Below, piece after piece: positions 30,939-43,700 of a stretch of 64,000 bases of DNA (position 1 is its first letter; every line of letters starts with the position of its first letter). The stretch lies in assembly GCA_030435675.1 (NCBI GenBank), contig CM059622.1, positions 3,348,001-3,412,000 on the forward strand, written 5' to 3'. Below the pieces are notes generated by a model. That model worked only from the letters and a program-made list of their open reading frames with translations, was not told the origin of the DNA and did not search any database. The translations under genes were made by a program, and so were the position numbers. Source of the DNA: Steinernema hermaphroditum. Lineage: Eukaryota; Nematoda; Chromadorea; Rhabditida; Steinernematidae.

Positions 30939-32243
30939 GATTATTGATAAAGCTTCTGCACCTGCTGCTGTTTCTGAACTTGATCTATTTTCTGTTCCTT
31001 CCACACAAGTTAGTGTTCAAGGATATAAATGTCGTGAAATTAACTTGGCTAGCACCTTGAATAATGCAGGTCCCTTTGAATTTCGAACGTATTCTGAAAG
31101 AAATTTTATTGCTCTCAATAAGACTTATCTCTTTGTTGAATTTGGTCTTGAAGATGCTGCTGGAAACCCTGTCCCTGCCAGCGAGAACATCTCAACCATT
31201 CAAGGCCTCGCCAAAACTTTTATCAAAAATATTAAGCTCATGATCAACGGTCAAGAGCTGAGTGATCAAAGTGATTACTCTTACATTGCATACTTGCAAC
31301 AGGAGCTCATGTTTGATGCCGAAGCTAAGCGAACAACTCTAGCTCCCGGTTTTTATTACCCTGCCAGCGGTGATAAGCAGGAAAACATTGAAGATGTGGG
31401 GTATAAGAAGCGAAGTAGTATGCTCTCGGACGGGAAAACTGTTCAAACTCTTTCAAATCTCCATCTGAATCTTTTTATGCAACCTAGGCTCCTGCTTCCA
31501 TTCACAGACTTGCGTCTCGTTATCTACAGGCAAGATGATGCGTTTTGTATCAAGAATTTCAACGCGGACCCCGCCAAAGCATCTAAAACTTATAAACTCA
31601 TCATCAAGAACATGAAGCTATATGTAAAGAAATTGAAGTATTAGACACCATCAGTTTTGCGTTGGAGAAAACACTGGCTTCTGGCAACCGTGTAAAGTAC
31701 CCTGTTCGCAACTGCGTCGTTCGCACGTTTCATATTCCGAAAGGATCTCTCTTTGCTCCTGATAATACCGTTTTCACAGATCAGTTACCTCGACGTGTAA
31801 TTGTGGGTTTAGTGAACAATGCAGGATATTATGGTAGCCACACCGCGGACCCTTTCCACTTTAAGAATTATGATGTGCGCTCGTTGGCTCTTGTGTGTGG
31901 CTCTAACACGTACCCAGCGCAACGCTATCTGATTGACTATGAACGTGATCACTTTGTGCAACCCTATGTTCAATTCCTGGAAGCCTTGAACTTTGCGGGT
32001 CGGCGCAAAGGCAACGGAATCAGTATGGAACAGTACAAGAACGGATGGTGCTTGTATTGCTTTGAAATTGGTGTGCCCGCCGATGAAGATAGCTTTGAAG
32101 TTCTTCGCAGCGGAACCACCGCTTTGAAGATTGAATTTGCCAAAGCACTGCCCGAAGACGTGACCGCGATTGTTTATTCAGAGTTTCAAAACATTTTGTA
32201 TCTTGATCAGACGCGTAATACTGTCAGTGATTCCAATGCTTAA
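30931..32243 (+). pseudogene. Polinton major capsid protein, one frameshift
   Basis: The first open part (30,931-31,643) encodes 237 residues with FEFRTYSERNFIALNKTYLFVEF and LAKTFIKNIKLMINGQEL motifs typical of the first jelly roll. It stops at 31,641-31,643. The second part is open in the next frame from about 31,620 to 32,243 and carries PVRNCVVRTFHIPKG and the second jelly roll, with YLIDYERDHFVQPYVQF. A one-base change in the A-rich stretch at about 31,625-31,635 explains the shift. The total length of about 430 residues is near the family norm. The protein would be the main capsid component; this copy is broken unless the shift is an assembly error. The second half is duplicated at 36,250-36,854. 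Confidence 0.75.
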
Positions 32244-32255
32244 TAAATTTCAGAT

Positions 32256-32735
32256 ATGAACAGTGTTGAAATTGAAACAATATTAAGGAATCATCCCGCA
32301 ACTCAGTCAAAATTTATTGGGGTCTTTTGCCGAGATCAAATTCCGAAACGAATTGATAAGGAGGAATTTTGTATTGTTTTCAATACGGATAAGTCAACAG
32401 GTCCCGGAGAACATTGGCAGGCTGCTTATGTTCGAGGTTCTGTGGTGTGGTTTTTTGATTCATTTGGAGGGCTTCCCAGACATCTCCCCATAAAACGTTT
32501 CCTTAAACGTTACAAAATTTGCCTGTGGAACAAGATGCGTCATCAATCTACTCTGAGTATTGTGTGTGGAGGATACTGTGTGTTTTTTGTCACACAGATG
32601 GCTTTAAATGTCCCCTTCATAAATATTCTCAAACATTTTATAGAAACGAAACATGACGACAAATTTATAACGGACTATACGATGAGTCATCACGGATATG
32701 AGTTCCAACCTTTTGGTATTACTAGTCATTTTTAA
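32256..32735 (+). CDS. Adenain-like cysteine protease (Polinton PRO)
   Basis: A 159-residue protein. The catalytic layout of the Ulp1/adenain fold is present: His53 in GEHWQAAYV, Asp68 in FFDSFGG, and Cys104 in SIVCGGYCVFF, with a Gln (97) shortly before the Cys. Family members cut virion precursor proteins during maturation. The gene lies 12 bases after the capsid stop and 2 bases before the zinc-finger ATG, a compact arrangement normal for the virion module. No break is visible. An identical copy lies at 36,867-37,346 as part of a tandem duplication. Confidence 0.8.
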   Translation: MNSVEIETILRNHPATQSKFIGVFCRDQIPKRIDKEEFCIVFNTDKSTGPGEHWQAAYVRGSVVWFFDSFGGLPRHLPIKRFLKRYKICLWNKMRHQSTLSIVCGGYCVFFVTQMALNVPFINILKHFIETKHDDKFITDYTMSHHGYEFQPFGITSHF

Positions 32736-32792
32736 TCATGTCGTCGTCTTGTGCGGTCGTCTCTTCTTCCAGCTCCTTCGTGTGTACTGATT

Positions 32793-32797
32793 GTCCC
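32793..32797 (+). repeat. Target-site duplication GTCCC, left
   Basis: The five bases GTCCC immediately before the first LTR match the five bases immediately after the last LTR (52,998-53,002). Five bases is the usual BEL/Pao duplication length. It shows that the outermost LTRs belong to one insertion event. Confidence 0.8.
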
Positions 32798-32925
32798 TGT
32801 AACAATTAATCATTATTGTTGTTAGCTTTGTAAGAATCTCTCCCACTTCTGTATTGTGTCTAATACGCCCCCTTTTCAATGACATAAAACCCCGATGTAT
32901 TTTGAATAAATCATTGGCAGCAACA
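32798..32925 (+). repeat. BEL LTR, 5' copy 1
   Basis: It starts TGTAACAATTAATCATTATT and ends ATTGGCAGCAACA, with the TG...CA ends of LTRs. A TGAATAAATC near the 3' end contains an AATAAA polyadenylation signal. Identical copies lie at 37,409-37,536, 52,609-52,736 (inverted) and 52,870-52,997. Confidence 0.9.
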
Positions 32926-32926
32926 T

Positions 32927-32938
32927 TGGTGCATCGGC
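32927..32938 (+). promoter_or_regulatory. Primer binding site, tRNA-Gly type
   Basis: TGGTGCATCGGC begins one base after the LTR. It is complementary to the 3' end of a metazoan tRNA-Gly(GCC) (…GCCGATGCA plus CCA). This would prime minus-strand cDNA synthesis. The same site follows the LTR at 37,536 and, inverted, 52,609. Confidence 0.7.
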
Positions 32939-33103
32939 AAAGTCGAAAACATCGCCGCTCTGCGCATTCTTCCACCGATCGCCGGCCGACGTCGACCCCT
33001 GAAGAGGCAAAGTTGCCCCCACCGTCCCCGCCGGAGATCCCCCAAAGGCCGTGCCTCTCCCACGCCGGCCCCGACTCGCCGCCAATCACCTGAACCACCG
33101 ACC

Positions 33104-36100
33104 ATGTCGACGCATCTCCGCTCGCGGTTCACCAGGCACCTGAACAGACTGAAGCAAACCCTCGCCGAAGTCAACACGGAGTACGATAAACTCCGGGAAG
33201 CCCAGGAAGATCGAGAAGCCTCCACCGAACTCCGTAAGTCTCTCCAACGACACGCCCAAGGCATTCGGTCAACCCTGGCCGAATTCGATCACCTCGAACG
33301 CGAATGGAGAACGATGATCGCCGTGATGAGCCCCGAAGCCCGAAACACCGAAGATCAAGTCATGGCAACCTACATGACAGCAGATGAAGGCCCGGACTTC
33401 ACCATCGAGCACTCCAAAAAGGTACTTTCGCAGTTGGAAACCTTGTCACCTACAGTGCCCTCGACCCGTGCCTCGCCATCCCCGTCTAGCGTCTACTCCA
33501 CCGCCGCGCAGCAAATCCGACTTCCGAAGTACGATCTGAAGAAGTTCAACGGATTGCCCCGAGACTGGCCCCGCTTCTCCCAATCCTTCGAAGCCGCCGT
33601 CAACGCCCGCGAAGACCTGACCGACGCCACGAAGCTCAACTACCTCCTGCACTCCCTGGAAGGACCAGCAGCTGAAGTCGTCGCCGGATTCCAACTGGTT
33701 GGAGAAAACTACAAGACCTGCTGGATGAAGCTGCAAACACGTTTCGGAAACCCACAGCTCATCACCCGAGACATCTACGCCACACTCGACGCCCTGTCAT
33801 GCAATGGAGAATCCGTCTCAGAAACCAGAAGATTCGTCGACCGTATGGAAACGGTACTTCTGCAGATGGAAAACATGGCACTTGACATCAATGCGATGCC
33901 TGTCCGTCTCAGCATCGAGAAGAAGCTCCCTAAATGGCTCCAGAACCACATCTTCGCCCGCCAGATCAATGAAGAAGATTGGACCATGACGAAGCTCAGA
34001 AGCGCACTTCAGCAGATCCTCGCCATCGCTGAAATCACCCAAGAAGACACGGAAACCCAGGCCGTTACCACGATGTCCATCCAGAAGGCAGACAACTCTC
34101 GTCGCCAGAAGAACTCCACCAAGAACCAGAAGGCAACGAAGACCACTCCAGACGCTGAAGAAGCCCATTCATGCATCTTCCATCAGGATGGCCCGAAGTC
34201 CCACAAGACAGAAAACTGCCGCTCCTACCTCTCACCCGAGAAGCGCATGGAACGTCTGAAGGAACTGAAGAACGTCTGCTTCAAATGCTTGAAGATAGGA
34301 CACATGTCGAAGAAGTGCAGAACAAAGGTCACATGCACGAACTGCAATCGTCGAAACCATCTCTCCATCGTCTGTCTGAAGAAATCAAAGACCACGGCCG
34401 CTCCCATCGTCTCCACACCCGAAGCCGAAGCTGAAGTGATCACGACTGCTACCATAATCACCAGTGCTGCCGCATCCCACGAAGATTCGTCAAGAGAACT
34501 CCTCCTGATGACCAAAGAAGCTCCGACCCAGAACCTGTCGACTGGAGCTAAGGTGAACGCACTGGTCTTCTTCGACACAGCATCGCAGATCTCATTTATC
34601 ACAAAGAAGCTCGCCGAAGCCCTCAAGCTCACTGGTGGAATCTCCGGAAAGATGGCCGTCAACGTCTTCAATGGATCAACTTCAATCGACTACACTCGCT
34701 ACACCATCGGCATCATCCAGACCGATGGCCGTGTCCGGAAGATCAAGGTCCATTGCGTTGACAAGCTGCTGAAGCCCATCAAGACCGTTCGTCTAGAAGC
34801 CAGAAACTCAGAAGCCCCGTCAGCCATCACCGTCGAATGCCGCACTCCTTCTATCCTGATTGGAATGGACTACTTCTTCTCCTTCGTCGAAAAACGCTGT
34901 AATGGAAACTTCAACGGACTCCAAGTCATCACCACGACCGTTGGAGACGTCCTTGCCGGTTACCTACCCACTCCTTCCTCCAGTCCAACCGTCGGCGCCA
35001 TCACCCTCGCTGCTCCCGAAGAGAGCTCGGAAATCCAGATCAACAAATGGTTCGACATGGAAACGATCGGGATACGAGAAGATCCCAACGAGAAGGAAGA
35101 CGAAGCCGCATGGAATCTGTTCCGGAAGACAGTCACCTACAAAGAAGGCCGCTACCACGTCAGCCTCCCCCTGAAGGATCGAGACATCAACGTACCCTCG
35201 AACGAAGGCCTTGCGATTAGCCACCTCATCGCCCTGAAGAATACGACTAAGAAGAAGCCGATCATACAAGAGAAGATCATCGAAACCGTTGCCGAATGGG
35301 ACAAAGAAGGAATCGCCGAGAAGATCCCAGATGAAGAACGAGATAACCCTACTGGTATCACGATGTATCTCCCTTACCACATCGTTGAGAAGAAGACGTC
35401 AACGACAACGAAGTATCGCCTCGTCCACAACGCTTCCGCCGCCACCAAAGGATCGTTGTCGCTGAACAAGCTGCTGTACCCCGGAGAAAACATGCTTCCA
35501 TCACTCCTGAAGCTGCTCATTCGCTTCCGCGAATATGAAATCGTCGCCACCGCTGACGTAGAAAAGTGCTTCCTTCAAATAGGAATCAACAAGCCCGACC
35601 GTGATCTTCTTCGCTTCATCGTCCCGAAAGACTGGAACAAGCCGTTCACTCAAGAGAACCTCCAGTACTACCGCTTCTGTCGCATGAATTTCGGGACCGT
35701 ATCCAGCCCTTTTCTGCTCGCAGCCGTCCTCAAGACCCACCTCGAGAAGACCAACACTCCTCTCGACAAAGAGCTACTGCAGAATACCTACGTGGATGAC
35801 ACCATCTTCGGAGCCGGATCGATTGAAGAAACCCAAGAGAAGATGAAGCTAGCCTGCGAACGATTCGCTGAAATCGGAATGAACCTATGCCAGCACAAGT
35901 CCTCCGACAAGTCTCTCAACCAGCTCTGGAAGGCACCCGATTCGACTTCGTTCCTGGGAATCTCATGGTCACTCGAAAAGGACGAAATCAGCTTCTCTCT
36001 CCCCATCATGGATGGATGCTCAACCAAACGTCAACTTCTGCGGAAGATCAGCACCCTGTTCGAACCCATGGGCCTCCTGACGCCCGTCGTCCTCCCGTTC

Positions 36101-36249
36101 CGCCTCTTCATCCAGGAACTATGGCGAACCGACAAGCAATGGGACGACACACTCGACGAACGCCAATCAGCTGTTCTGGCGAAACTAATCGATACAACGA
36201 ACGTCGTTATCGATTTGCCCCGCATCGCCATCGAACCGAAGACCACCCG
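33104..36249 (+). pseudogene. BEL gag-pol, truncated tandem copy
   Basis: This frame is identical to the start of the full polyprotein for about 1,049 codons, then ends at the duplication junction, where it runs on for some 40 unrelated codons inside the next copy of the capsid gene. It includes the gag region (about residues 145-300), two CCHC knuckles (CFKCLKIGHMSKKC and CTNCNRRNHLSIVC, residues about 392-423), the protease motif FFDTASQ (about 488) and RT with YVDD (about 896). RNase H and integrase are missing. Confidence 0.85.
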
Positions 36250-36854
36250 TATTAGACACCATCAGTTTTGCGTTGGAGAAAACACTGGCTTCTGGCAACC
36301 GTGTAAAGTACCCTGTTCGCAACTGCGTCGTTCGCACGTTTCATATTCCGAAAGGATCTCTCTTTGCTCCTGATAATACCGTTTTCACAGATCAGTTACC
36401 TCGACGTGTAATTGTGGGTTTAGTGAACAATGCAGGATATTATGGTAGCCACACCGCGGACCCTTTCCACTTTAAGAATTATGATGTGCGCTCGTTGGCT
36501 CTTGTGTGTGGCTCTAACACGTACCCAGCGCAACGCTATCTGATTGACTATGAACGTGATCACTTTGTGCAACCCTATGTTCAATTCCTGGAAGCCTTGA
36601 ACTTTGCGGGTCGGCGCAAAGGCAACGGAATCAGTATGGAACAGTACAAGAACGGATGGTGCTTGTATTGCTTTGAAATTGGTGTGCCCGCCGATGAAGA
36701 TAGCTTTGAAGTTCTTCGCAGCGGAACCACCGCTTTGAAGATTGAATTTGCCAAAGCACTGCCCGAAGACGTGACCGCGATTGTTTATTCAGAGTTTCAA
36801 AACATTTTGTATCTTGATCAGACGCGTAATACTGTCAGTGATTCCAATGCTTAA
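36250..36854 (+). pseudogene. Major capsid protein, second half, duplicated
   Basis: The bases are identical to 31,639-32,243. The copy has lost the first jelly roll and is fused at its left end to the interior of the BEL RT/RNase H region. It is a by-product of the tandem duplication, not an independent gene. Confidence 0.8.
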
Positions 36855-36866
36855 TAAATTTCAGAT

Positions 36867-37346
36867 ATGAACAGTGTTGAAATTGAAACAATATTAAGGA
36901 ATCATCCCGCAACTCAGTCAAAATTTATTGGGGTCTTTTGCCGAGATCAAATTCCGAAACGAATTGATAAGGAGGAATTTTGTATTGTTTTCAATACGGA
37001 TAAGTCAACAGGTCCCGGAGAACATTGGCAGGCTGCTTATGTTCGAGGTTCTGTGGTGTGGTTTTTTGATTCATTTGGAGGGCTTCCCAGACATCTCCCC
37101 ATAAAACGTTTCCTTAAACGTTACAAAATTTGCCTGTGGAACAAGATGCGTCATCAATCTACTCTGAGTATTGTGTGTGGAGGATACTGTGTGTTTTTTG
37201 TCACACAGATGGCTTTAAATGTCCCCTTCATAAATATTCTCAAACATTTTATAGAAACGAAACATGACGACAAATTTATAACGGACTATACGATGAGTCA
37301 TCACGGATATGAGTTCCAACCTTTTGGTATTACTAGTCATTTTTAA
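36867..37346 (+). CDS. Adenain-like protease, duplicate copy
   Basis: The reading frame is identical to 32,256-32,735, with the same His53, Asp68 and Cys104. The frame is complete. Its own promoter context is lost, because the sequence to its left is the truncated BEL copy and capsid fragment. Confidence 0.8.
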   Translation: MNSVEIETILRNHPATQSKFIGVFCRDQIPKRIDKEEFCIVFNTDKSTGPGEHWQAAYVRGSVVWFFDSFGGLPRHLPIKRFLKRYKICLWNKMRHQSTLSIVCGGYCVFFVTQMALNVPFINILKHFIETKHDDKFITDYTMSHHGYEFQPFGITSHF

Positions 37347-37348
37347 TC

Positions 37349-37408
37349 ATGTCGTCGTCTTGTGCGGTCGTCTCTTCTTCCAGCTCCTTCGTGTGTACTG
37401 ATTGTCCC
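37349..37408 (+). pseudogene. Zinc-finger gene 5' end, duplicate
   Basis: This is a repeat of the 20 codons at 32,738-32,797, again ending at an LTR start (37,409). It has no downstream partner other than the far fragment at 52,998. Confidence 0.75.
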
Positions 37409-37536
37409 TGTAACAATTAATCATTATTGTTGTTAGCTTTGTAAGAATCTCTCCCACTTCTGTATTGTGTCTAATACGCCCCCTTTTCAATGACATAAAA
37501 CCCCGATGTATTTTGAATAAATCATTGGCAGCAACA
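37409..37536 (+). repeat. BEL LTR, 5' copy 2
   Basis: Identical to the LTR at 32,798-32,925, followed by the same TGGTGCATCGGC primer site. This is the 5' LTR directly upstream of the long + strand polyprotein. Confidence 0.9.
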
Positions 37537-37714
37537 TTGGTGCATCGGCAAAGTCGAAAACATCGCCGCTCTGCGCATTCTTCCACCGATCGCCGGCCGA
37601 CGTCGACCCCTGAAGAGGCAAAGTTGCCCCCACCGTCCCCGCCGGAGATCCCCCAAAGGCCGTGCCTCTCCCACGCCGGCCCCGACTCGCCGCCAATCAC
37701 CTGAACCACCGACC

Positions 37715-40700
37715 ATGTCGATGCATCTCCGCTCGCGGTTCACCAGGCACCTGAACAGACTGAAGCAAACCCTCGCCGAAGTCAACACGGAGTACGATAA
37801 ACTCCGGGAAGCCCAGGAAGATCGAGAAGCCTCCACCGAACTCCGTAAGTCTCTCCAACGACACGCCCAAGGCATTCGGTCAACCCTGGCCGAATTCGAT
37901 CACCTCGAACGCGAATGGAGAACGATGATCGCCGTGATGAGCCCCGAAGCCCGAAACACCGAAGATCAAGTCATGGCAACCTACATGACAGCAGATGAAG
38001 GCCCGGACTTCACCATCGAGCACTCCAAAAAGGTACTTTCGCAGTTGGAAACCTTGTCACCTACAGTGCCCTCGACCCGTGCCTCGCCATCCCCGTCTAG
38101 CGTCTACTCCACCGCCGCGCAGCAAATCCGACTTCCGAAGTACGATCTGAAGAAGTTCAACGGATTGCCCCGAGACTGGCCCCGCTTCTCCCAATCCTTC
38201 GAAGCCGCCGTCAACGCCCGCGAAGACCTGACCGACGCCACGAAGCTCAACTACCTCCTGCACTCCCTGGAAGGACCAGCAGCTGAAGTCGTCGCCGGAT
38301 TCCAACTGGTTGGAGAAAACTACAAGACCTGCTGGATGAAGCTGCAAACACGTTTCGGAAACCCACAGCTCATCACCCGAGACATCTACGCCACACTCGA
38401 CGCCCTGTCATGCAATGGAGAATCCGTCTCAGAAACCAGAAGATTCGTCGACCGTATGGAAACGGTACTTCTGCAGATGGAAAACATGGCACTTGACATC
38501 AATGCGATGCCTGTCCGTCTCAGCATCGAGAAGAAGCTCCCTAAATGGCTCCAGAACCACATCTTCGCCCGCCAGATCAATGAAGAAGATTGGACCATGA
38601 CGAAGCTCAGAAGCGCACTTCAGCAGATCCTCGCCATCGCTGAAATCACCCAAGAAGACACGGAAACCCAGGCCGTTACCACGATGTCCATCCAGAAGGC
38701 AGACAACTCTCGTCGCCAGAAGAACTCCACCAAGAACCAGAAGGCAACGAAGACCACTCCAGACGCTGAAGAAGCCCATTCATGCATCTTCCATCAGGAT
38801 GGCCCGAAGTCCCACAAGACAGAAAACTGCCGCTCCTACCTCTCACCCGAGAAGCGCATGGAACGTCTGAAGGAACTGAAGAACGTCTGCTTCAAATGCT
38901 TGAAGATAGGACACATGTCGAAGAAGTGCAGAACAAAGGTCACATGCACGAACTGCAATCGTCGAAACCATCTCTCCATCGTCTGTCTGAAGAAATCAAA
39001 GACCACGGCCGCTCCCATCGTCTCCACACCCGAAGCCGAAGCTGAAGTGATCACGACTGCTACCATAATCACCAGTGCTGCCGCATCCCACGAAGATTCG
39101 TCAAGAGAACTCCTCCTGATGACCAAAGAAGCTCCGACCCAGAACCTGTCGACTGGAGCTAAGGTGAACGCACTGGTCTTCTTCGACACAGCATCGCAGA
39201 TCTCATTTATCACAAAGAAGCTCGCCGAAGCCCTCAAGCTCACTGGTGGAATCTCCGGAAAGATGGCCGTCAACGTCTTCAATGGATCAACTTCAATCGA
39301 CTACACTCGCTACACCATCGGCATCATCCAGACCGATGGCCGTGTCCGGAAGATCAAGGTCCATTGCGTTGACAAGCTGCTGAAGCCCATCAAGACCGTT
39401 CGTCTAGAAGCCAGAAACTCAGAAGCCCCGTCAGCCATCACCGTCGAATGCCGCACTCCTTCTATCCTGATTGGAATGGACTACTTCTTCTCCTTCGTCG
39501 AAAAACGCTGTAATGGAAACTTCAACGGACTCCAAGTCATCACCACGACCGTTGGAGACGTCCTTGCCGGTTACCTACCCACTCCTTCCTCCAGTCCAAC
39601 CGTCGGCGCCATCACCCTCGCTGCTCCCGAAGAGAGCTCGGAAATCCAGATCAACAAATGGTTCGACATGGAAACGATCGGGATACGAGAAGATCCCAAC
39701 GAGAAGGAAGACGAAGCCGCATGGAATCTGTTCCGGAAGACAGTCACCTACAAAGAAGGCCGCTACCACGTCAGCCTCCCCCTGAAGGATCGAGACATCA
39801 ACGTACCCTCGAACGAAGGCCTTGCGATTAGCCACCTCATCGCCCTGAAGAATACGACTAAGAAGAAGCCGATCATACAAGAGAAGATCATCGAAACCGT
39901 TGCCGAATGGGACAAAGAAGGAATCGCCGAGAAGATCCCAGATGAAGAACGAGATAACCCTACTGGTATCACGATGTATCTCCCTTACCACATCGTTGAG
40001 AAGAAGACGTCAACGACAACGAAGTATCGCCTCGTCCACAACGCTTCCGCCGCCACCAAAGGATCGTTGTCGCTGAACAAGCTGCTGTACCCCGGAGAAA
40101 ACATGCTTCCATCACTCCTGAAGCTGCTCATTCGCTTCCGCGAATATGAAATCGTCGCCACCGCTGACGTAGAAAAGTGCTTCCTTCAAATAGGAATCAA
40201 CAAGCCCGACCGTGATCTTCTTCGCTTCATCGTCCCGAAAGACTGGAACAAGCCGTTCACTCAAGAGAACCTCCAGTACTACCGCTTCTGTCGCATGAAT
40301 TTCGGGACCGTATCCAGCCCTTTTCTGCTCGCAGCCGTCCTCAAGACCCACCTCGAGAAGACCAACACTCCTCTCGACAAAGAGCTACTGCAGAATACCT
40401 ACGTGGATGACACCATCTTCGGAGCCGGATCGATTGAAGAAACCCAAGAGAAGATGAAGCTAGCCTGCGAACGATTCGCTGAAATCGGAATGAACCTATG
40501 CCAGCACAAGTCCTCCGACAAGTCTCTCAACCAGCTCTGGAAGGCACCCGATTCGACTTCGTTCCTGGGAATCTCATGGTCACTCGAAAAGGACGAAATC
40601 AGCTTCTCTCTCCCCATCATGGATGGATGCTCAACCAAACGTCAACTTCTGCGGAAGATCAGCACCCTGTTCGAACCCATGGGCCTCCTGACGCCCGTCG

Positions 40701-43700
40701 TCCTCCCGTTCCGCCTCTTCATCCAGGAACTATGGCGAACCGACAAGCAATGGGACGACACACTCGACGAACGCCAATCAGCTGTTCTGGCGAAACTAAT
40801 CGATACAACGAACGTCGTTATCGATTTGCCCCGCATCGCCATCGAACCGAAGACCACCCACGACGTTCACGTCTTCGTCGATGCATCGAAAAACGCGTAT
40901 GCCGCATGTGTGTACCTGAAAGCACCCGATCGCCGCCACCAGCCGAAGCTTCTCGTCGCAAAATGTCGCCTTGCTCCCTTAAAAGGCCTCACCATCCCTC
41001 GAATGGAACTTCTCGCCGCCCTGATCGGAACCCGACTCGCATCCTTCGTTCGCGAAAGCTCCGTTGCACCCATCTCCGAGCGCGTCTACATCTGGTCCGA
41101 CAGCGCCATCGTCCTCAGCTGGTGCAAGAACAAGGACGTCAGCCTTCCCGCATTCGTCCAGAGAAGAGTCGAAGAGATCCGTCAGCACAACTTCACCCTC
41201 CGGTACGTCAACACGAAGAACAACCCGGCCGATATTGCGACAAGAGGATGTACCGCCGAACAGCTCAAGAACTCGAAGCTCTGGTGGCACGGACCGCCGT
41301 TCCTCGAACTTCCGGAAGACGCATGGCCCGACGACCTCCCTGAGAAGACCACCCTTCAAGAAGAGACTCCGAAAGTCCTCCCCGAAGTCGTAGCCGCCCC
41401 AGTGACGACACCCGTTCCGCAGCAGCCCATGCTCGACACCACGAGATTCAGTACACTGTCCAAACTGATCTCCACCATGCTGATGATCCTTCTCTTCATC
41501 TACAACGTCTCGAAAACCCTCATGAAGAAGCCGCTACAACCATCAAGAAGAACAGCTTTCCGACACCTGGTCATCGAAGCGCAACGCAACAAGCCGCCAT
41601 CGAAAGCCGAATTCTCACGACTGCAGCTCTACGAAGACGAACAGAAGATCATCCGCGTTGGAAGCCGTATGGGAAAAAGCTCAATGTCCGAAGACGCTAG
41701 AAATCCGATCTACCTTCCCAAGGACCACTGGCTCACACACCTCATCATCTGTGATGTCCATGAACGAACGATGCACAGCAGCATTGATCACGTCGCCACC
41801 CAGCTCCGACAATTCTTCTACATCCCCCAGATCCGTCGTCAAGTGAAGAAAACCCTGAAGAAATGCCAGCACTGCCGAAATCAGAAGATCCAACCCTTCC
41901 GCGTACCGAAGCTTCCACAACTCCCGTCCAGCCGTGTCAACCGTCATCAACCGTTCGAAGCCTCAGCCGTCGACTACGCAGGCCCATTCAACGTGAGGGC
42001 CAACTCCGGAATCGTCAAACTCTGGATGGCAGTCTTCACATGCCTGACGATTCGAGCCGTCCACATCGAAGTAGCAGATAACCTCTCGACAGAAGAATTC
42101 CTCCGTTGCTTCCGCCGATTCGCAGCAAGAAAAGGATTCCCGAAGACTATGCTGAGCGACAATGGCACTAACTTCCGTGGAGCAGAGAAGATCATCACCG
42201 ACTACATGGAGAAGCAGAACATCACCTGGAAATTCATCCCCGCCCTCTCCCCCTGGTGCGGAGGAGTGTACGAACGGATGATCAAGACCATCAAGGAAGC
42301 TCTGCGACGCTCAATCGGAAAGAAGTTAATCGAGAAGCACGATTTTATCACCTTGGTCACGGAAGCTGAAGCAGTGGTGAACTCACGACCACTCACTTAC
42401 TGCTCTCAAGAAGGCCGCATCCTCCGTCCGATCGACCTCCTGATCCCGAATGGAAACGTTACAATTCCGGCATGCCCATCCCTCGACGACAAGGAAGAAG
42501 AAGACCATGACTGGAAATCCAAACCAGACTTGGCCCTGAACTGGAAAATCACGGAACAACGCTGCAACCGCTTCTGGCAAATCTGGAAAGAAGAATACCT
42601 CCCAATTCTGGCCGACCGATCGAAGAAGGGACTGAAACAGCCGAAAGGAGCCCTCCAAAGGCAACCTCGCCTTAACGAAGTTGTCATCGTCGAAGATCCG
42701 AATCAGCCGCGCAACAAATGGAAATGGGCCCGAATCTGCACCCTTCTCCCCAGTGAAGATCATCACGTCCGATCAGTTGAAGTCCAAACCGCTGATGGAA
42801 AGAAGTACAGAAGATCGATCGCCACGCTCTACCCCCTTGAAGCCGAAGACGACCGAGCAGATGAAGTTTCCGAATGCCCACCAGCAGCGAAAGAACAGGA
42901 AGAGCAGGGAAGCGATCAATCATCAGTAACATCACCCGATGACCACAACACCGACCGAACGGACGAACTCTCCAAAACCGTCCAGAAGAAGCCGAAGTCA
43001 AAGACTGACCCTCCGAAGCACAACTACAACCTTCGATCCCGAAACAAGATCAGCTTCTTCGTGCTCACGATCGTCGCCATCATCTCCTGCCTCCCATCAG
43101 CTCACACAACCCACATCGGCAAATGTGGTATCAACTCGACCCCGATCTACCACGAAGCATGCGTATCAGAAGGCTATGTCGTCCTCCAATCAGAAAGCAA
43201 GAATCGTACCTGCTGGATGAAGCTCGACTGCGGAGATCAACACATCCGGCCGTTGGACGACCCCGATACTAGCAAATCACCATGTGGCCCGCCCTGCAAA
43301 TGCCCCGACTGGGCAAACGACTGCACTTTGGACTCAAGGATCAAAGAAGAGACGACTGGAAAGCCCCACCACTGGAAACGCCGCCTACTGCCAACGCTTC
43401 AAGTGCCAAGCCAACGCCACCCGCTTCTGCGCAGCACCTCATCTCGAAGTCCAGTTCATTCGGACTCCCTCCAAGGACGTCCCCATCCGCGCATGGTCCT
43501 CTTCTATCACCACCGTCTACGAAGAGCCCACCGAGCCAGAAGAAGAGACCCCTGTCTGCAACGTTTCACTCAGTTGCACGGACCACGGACTTCAAGTGAC
43601 GACAAGCAGCCCACTCCAATGCAAGTCGCAGTTCTACGAAATCTGTCTCGTCAAGAGAGACCGACCGGTCACCTGCCTCACCTTCAAGAAGATCACTGAC

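Larger units (their letters stand above)
31638..40859 (+). repeat. 4,611-bp tandem duplication across Polinton/BEL junction
   Basis: The sequence from about 31,638 to 36,248 is repeated from about 36,249 to 40,859. The unit holds the second half of the capsid gene, the protease, the start of the zinc-finger gene, an LTR and the first 1,049 or so codons of the BEL polyprotein. I noticed a single base difference, near 33,114 versus 37,725 (Thr to Met at codon 3). At the junction near 36,249 the bases CCACCC are followed directly by GTATTAGAC. The unit contains the insertion boundary, so the duplication is younger than the insertion, or is an assembly duplicate. Confidence 0.85.

Noticed and set aside
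32798..32925. Solo LTR
   Set aside because: It is followed by a primer binding site and gag-pol, and pairs with the LTR at 52,870 through the GTCCC duplication.
40498..41343. 281-codon + strand frame over the RNase H region, and its mirror at 48,802-49,647
   Set aside because: It lies fully inside the BEL polyprotein in another frame and is Arg/Pro-rich, as expected of a shadow frame in GC-rich coding DNA.
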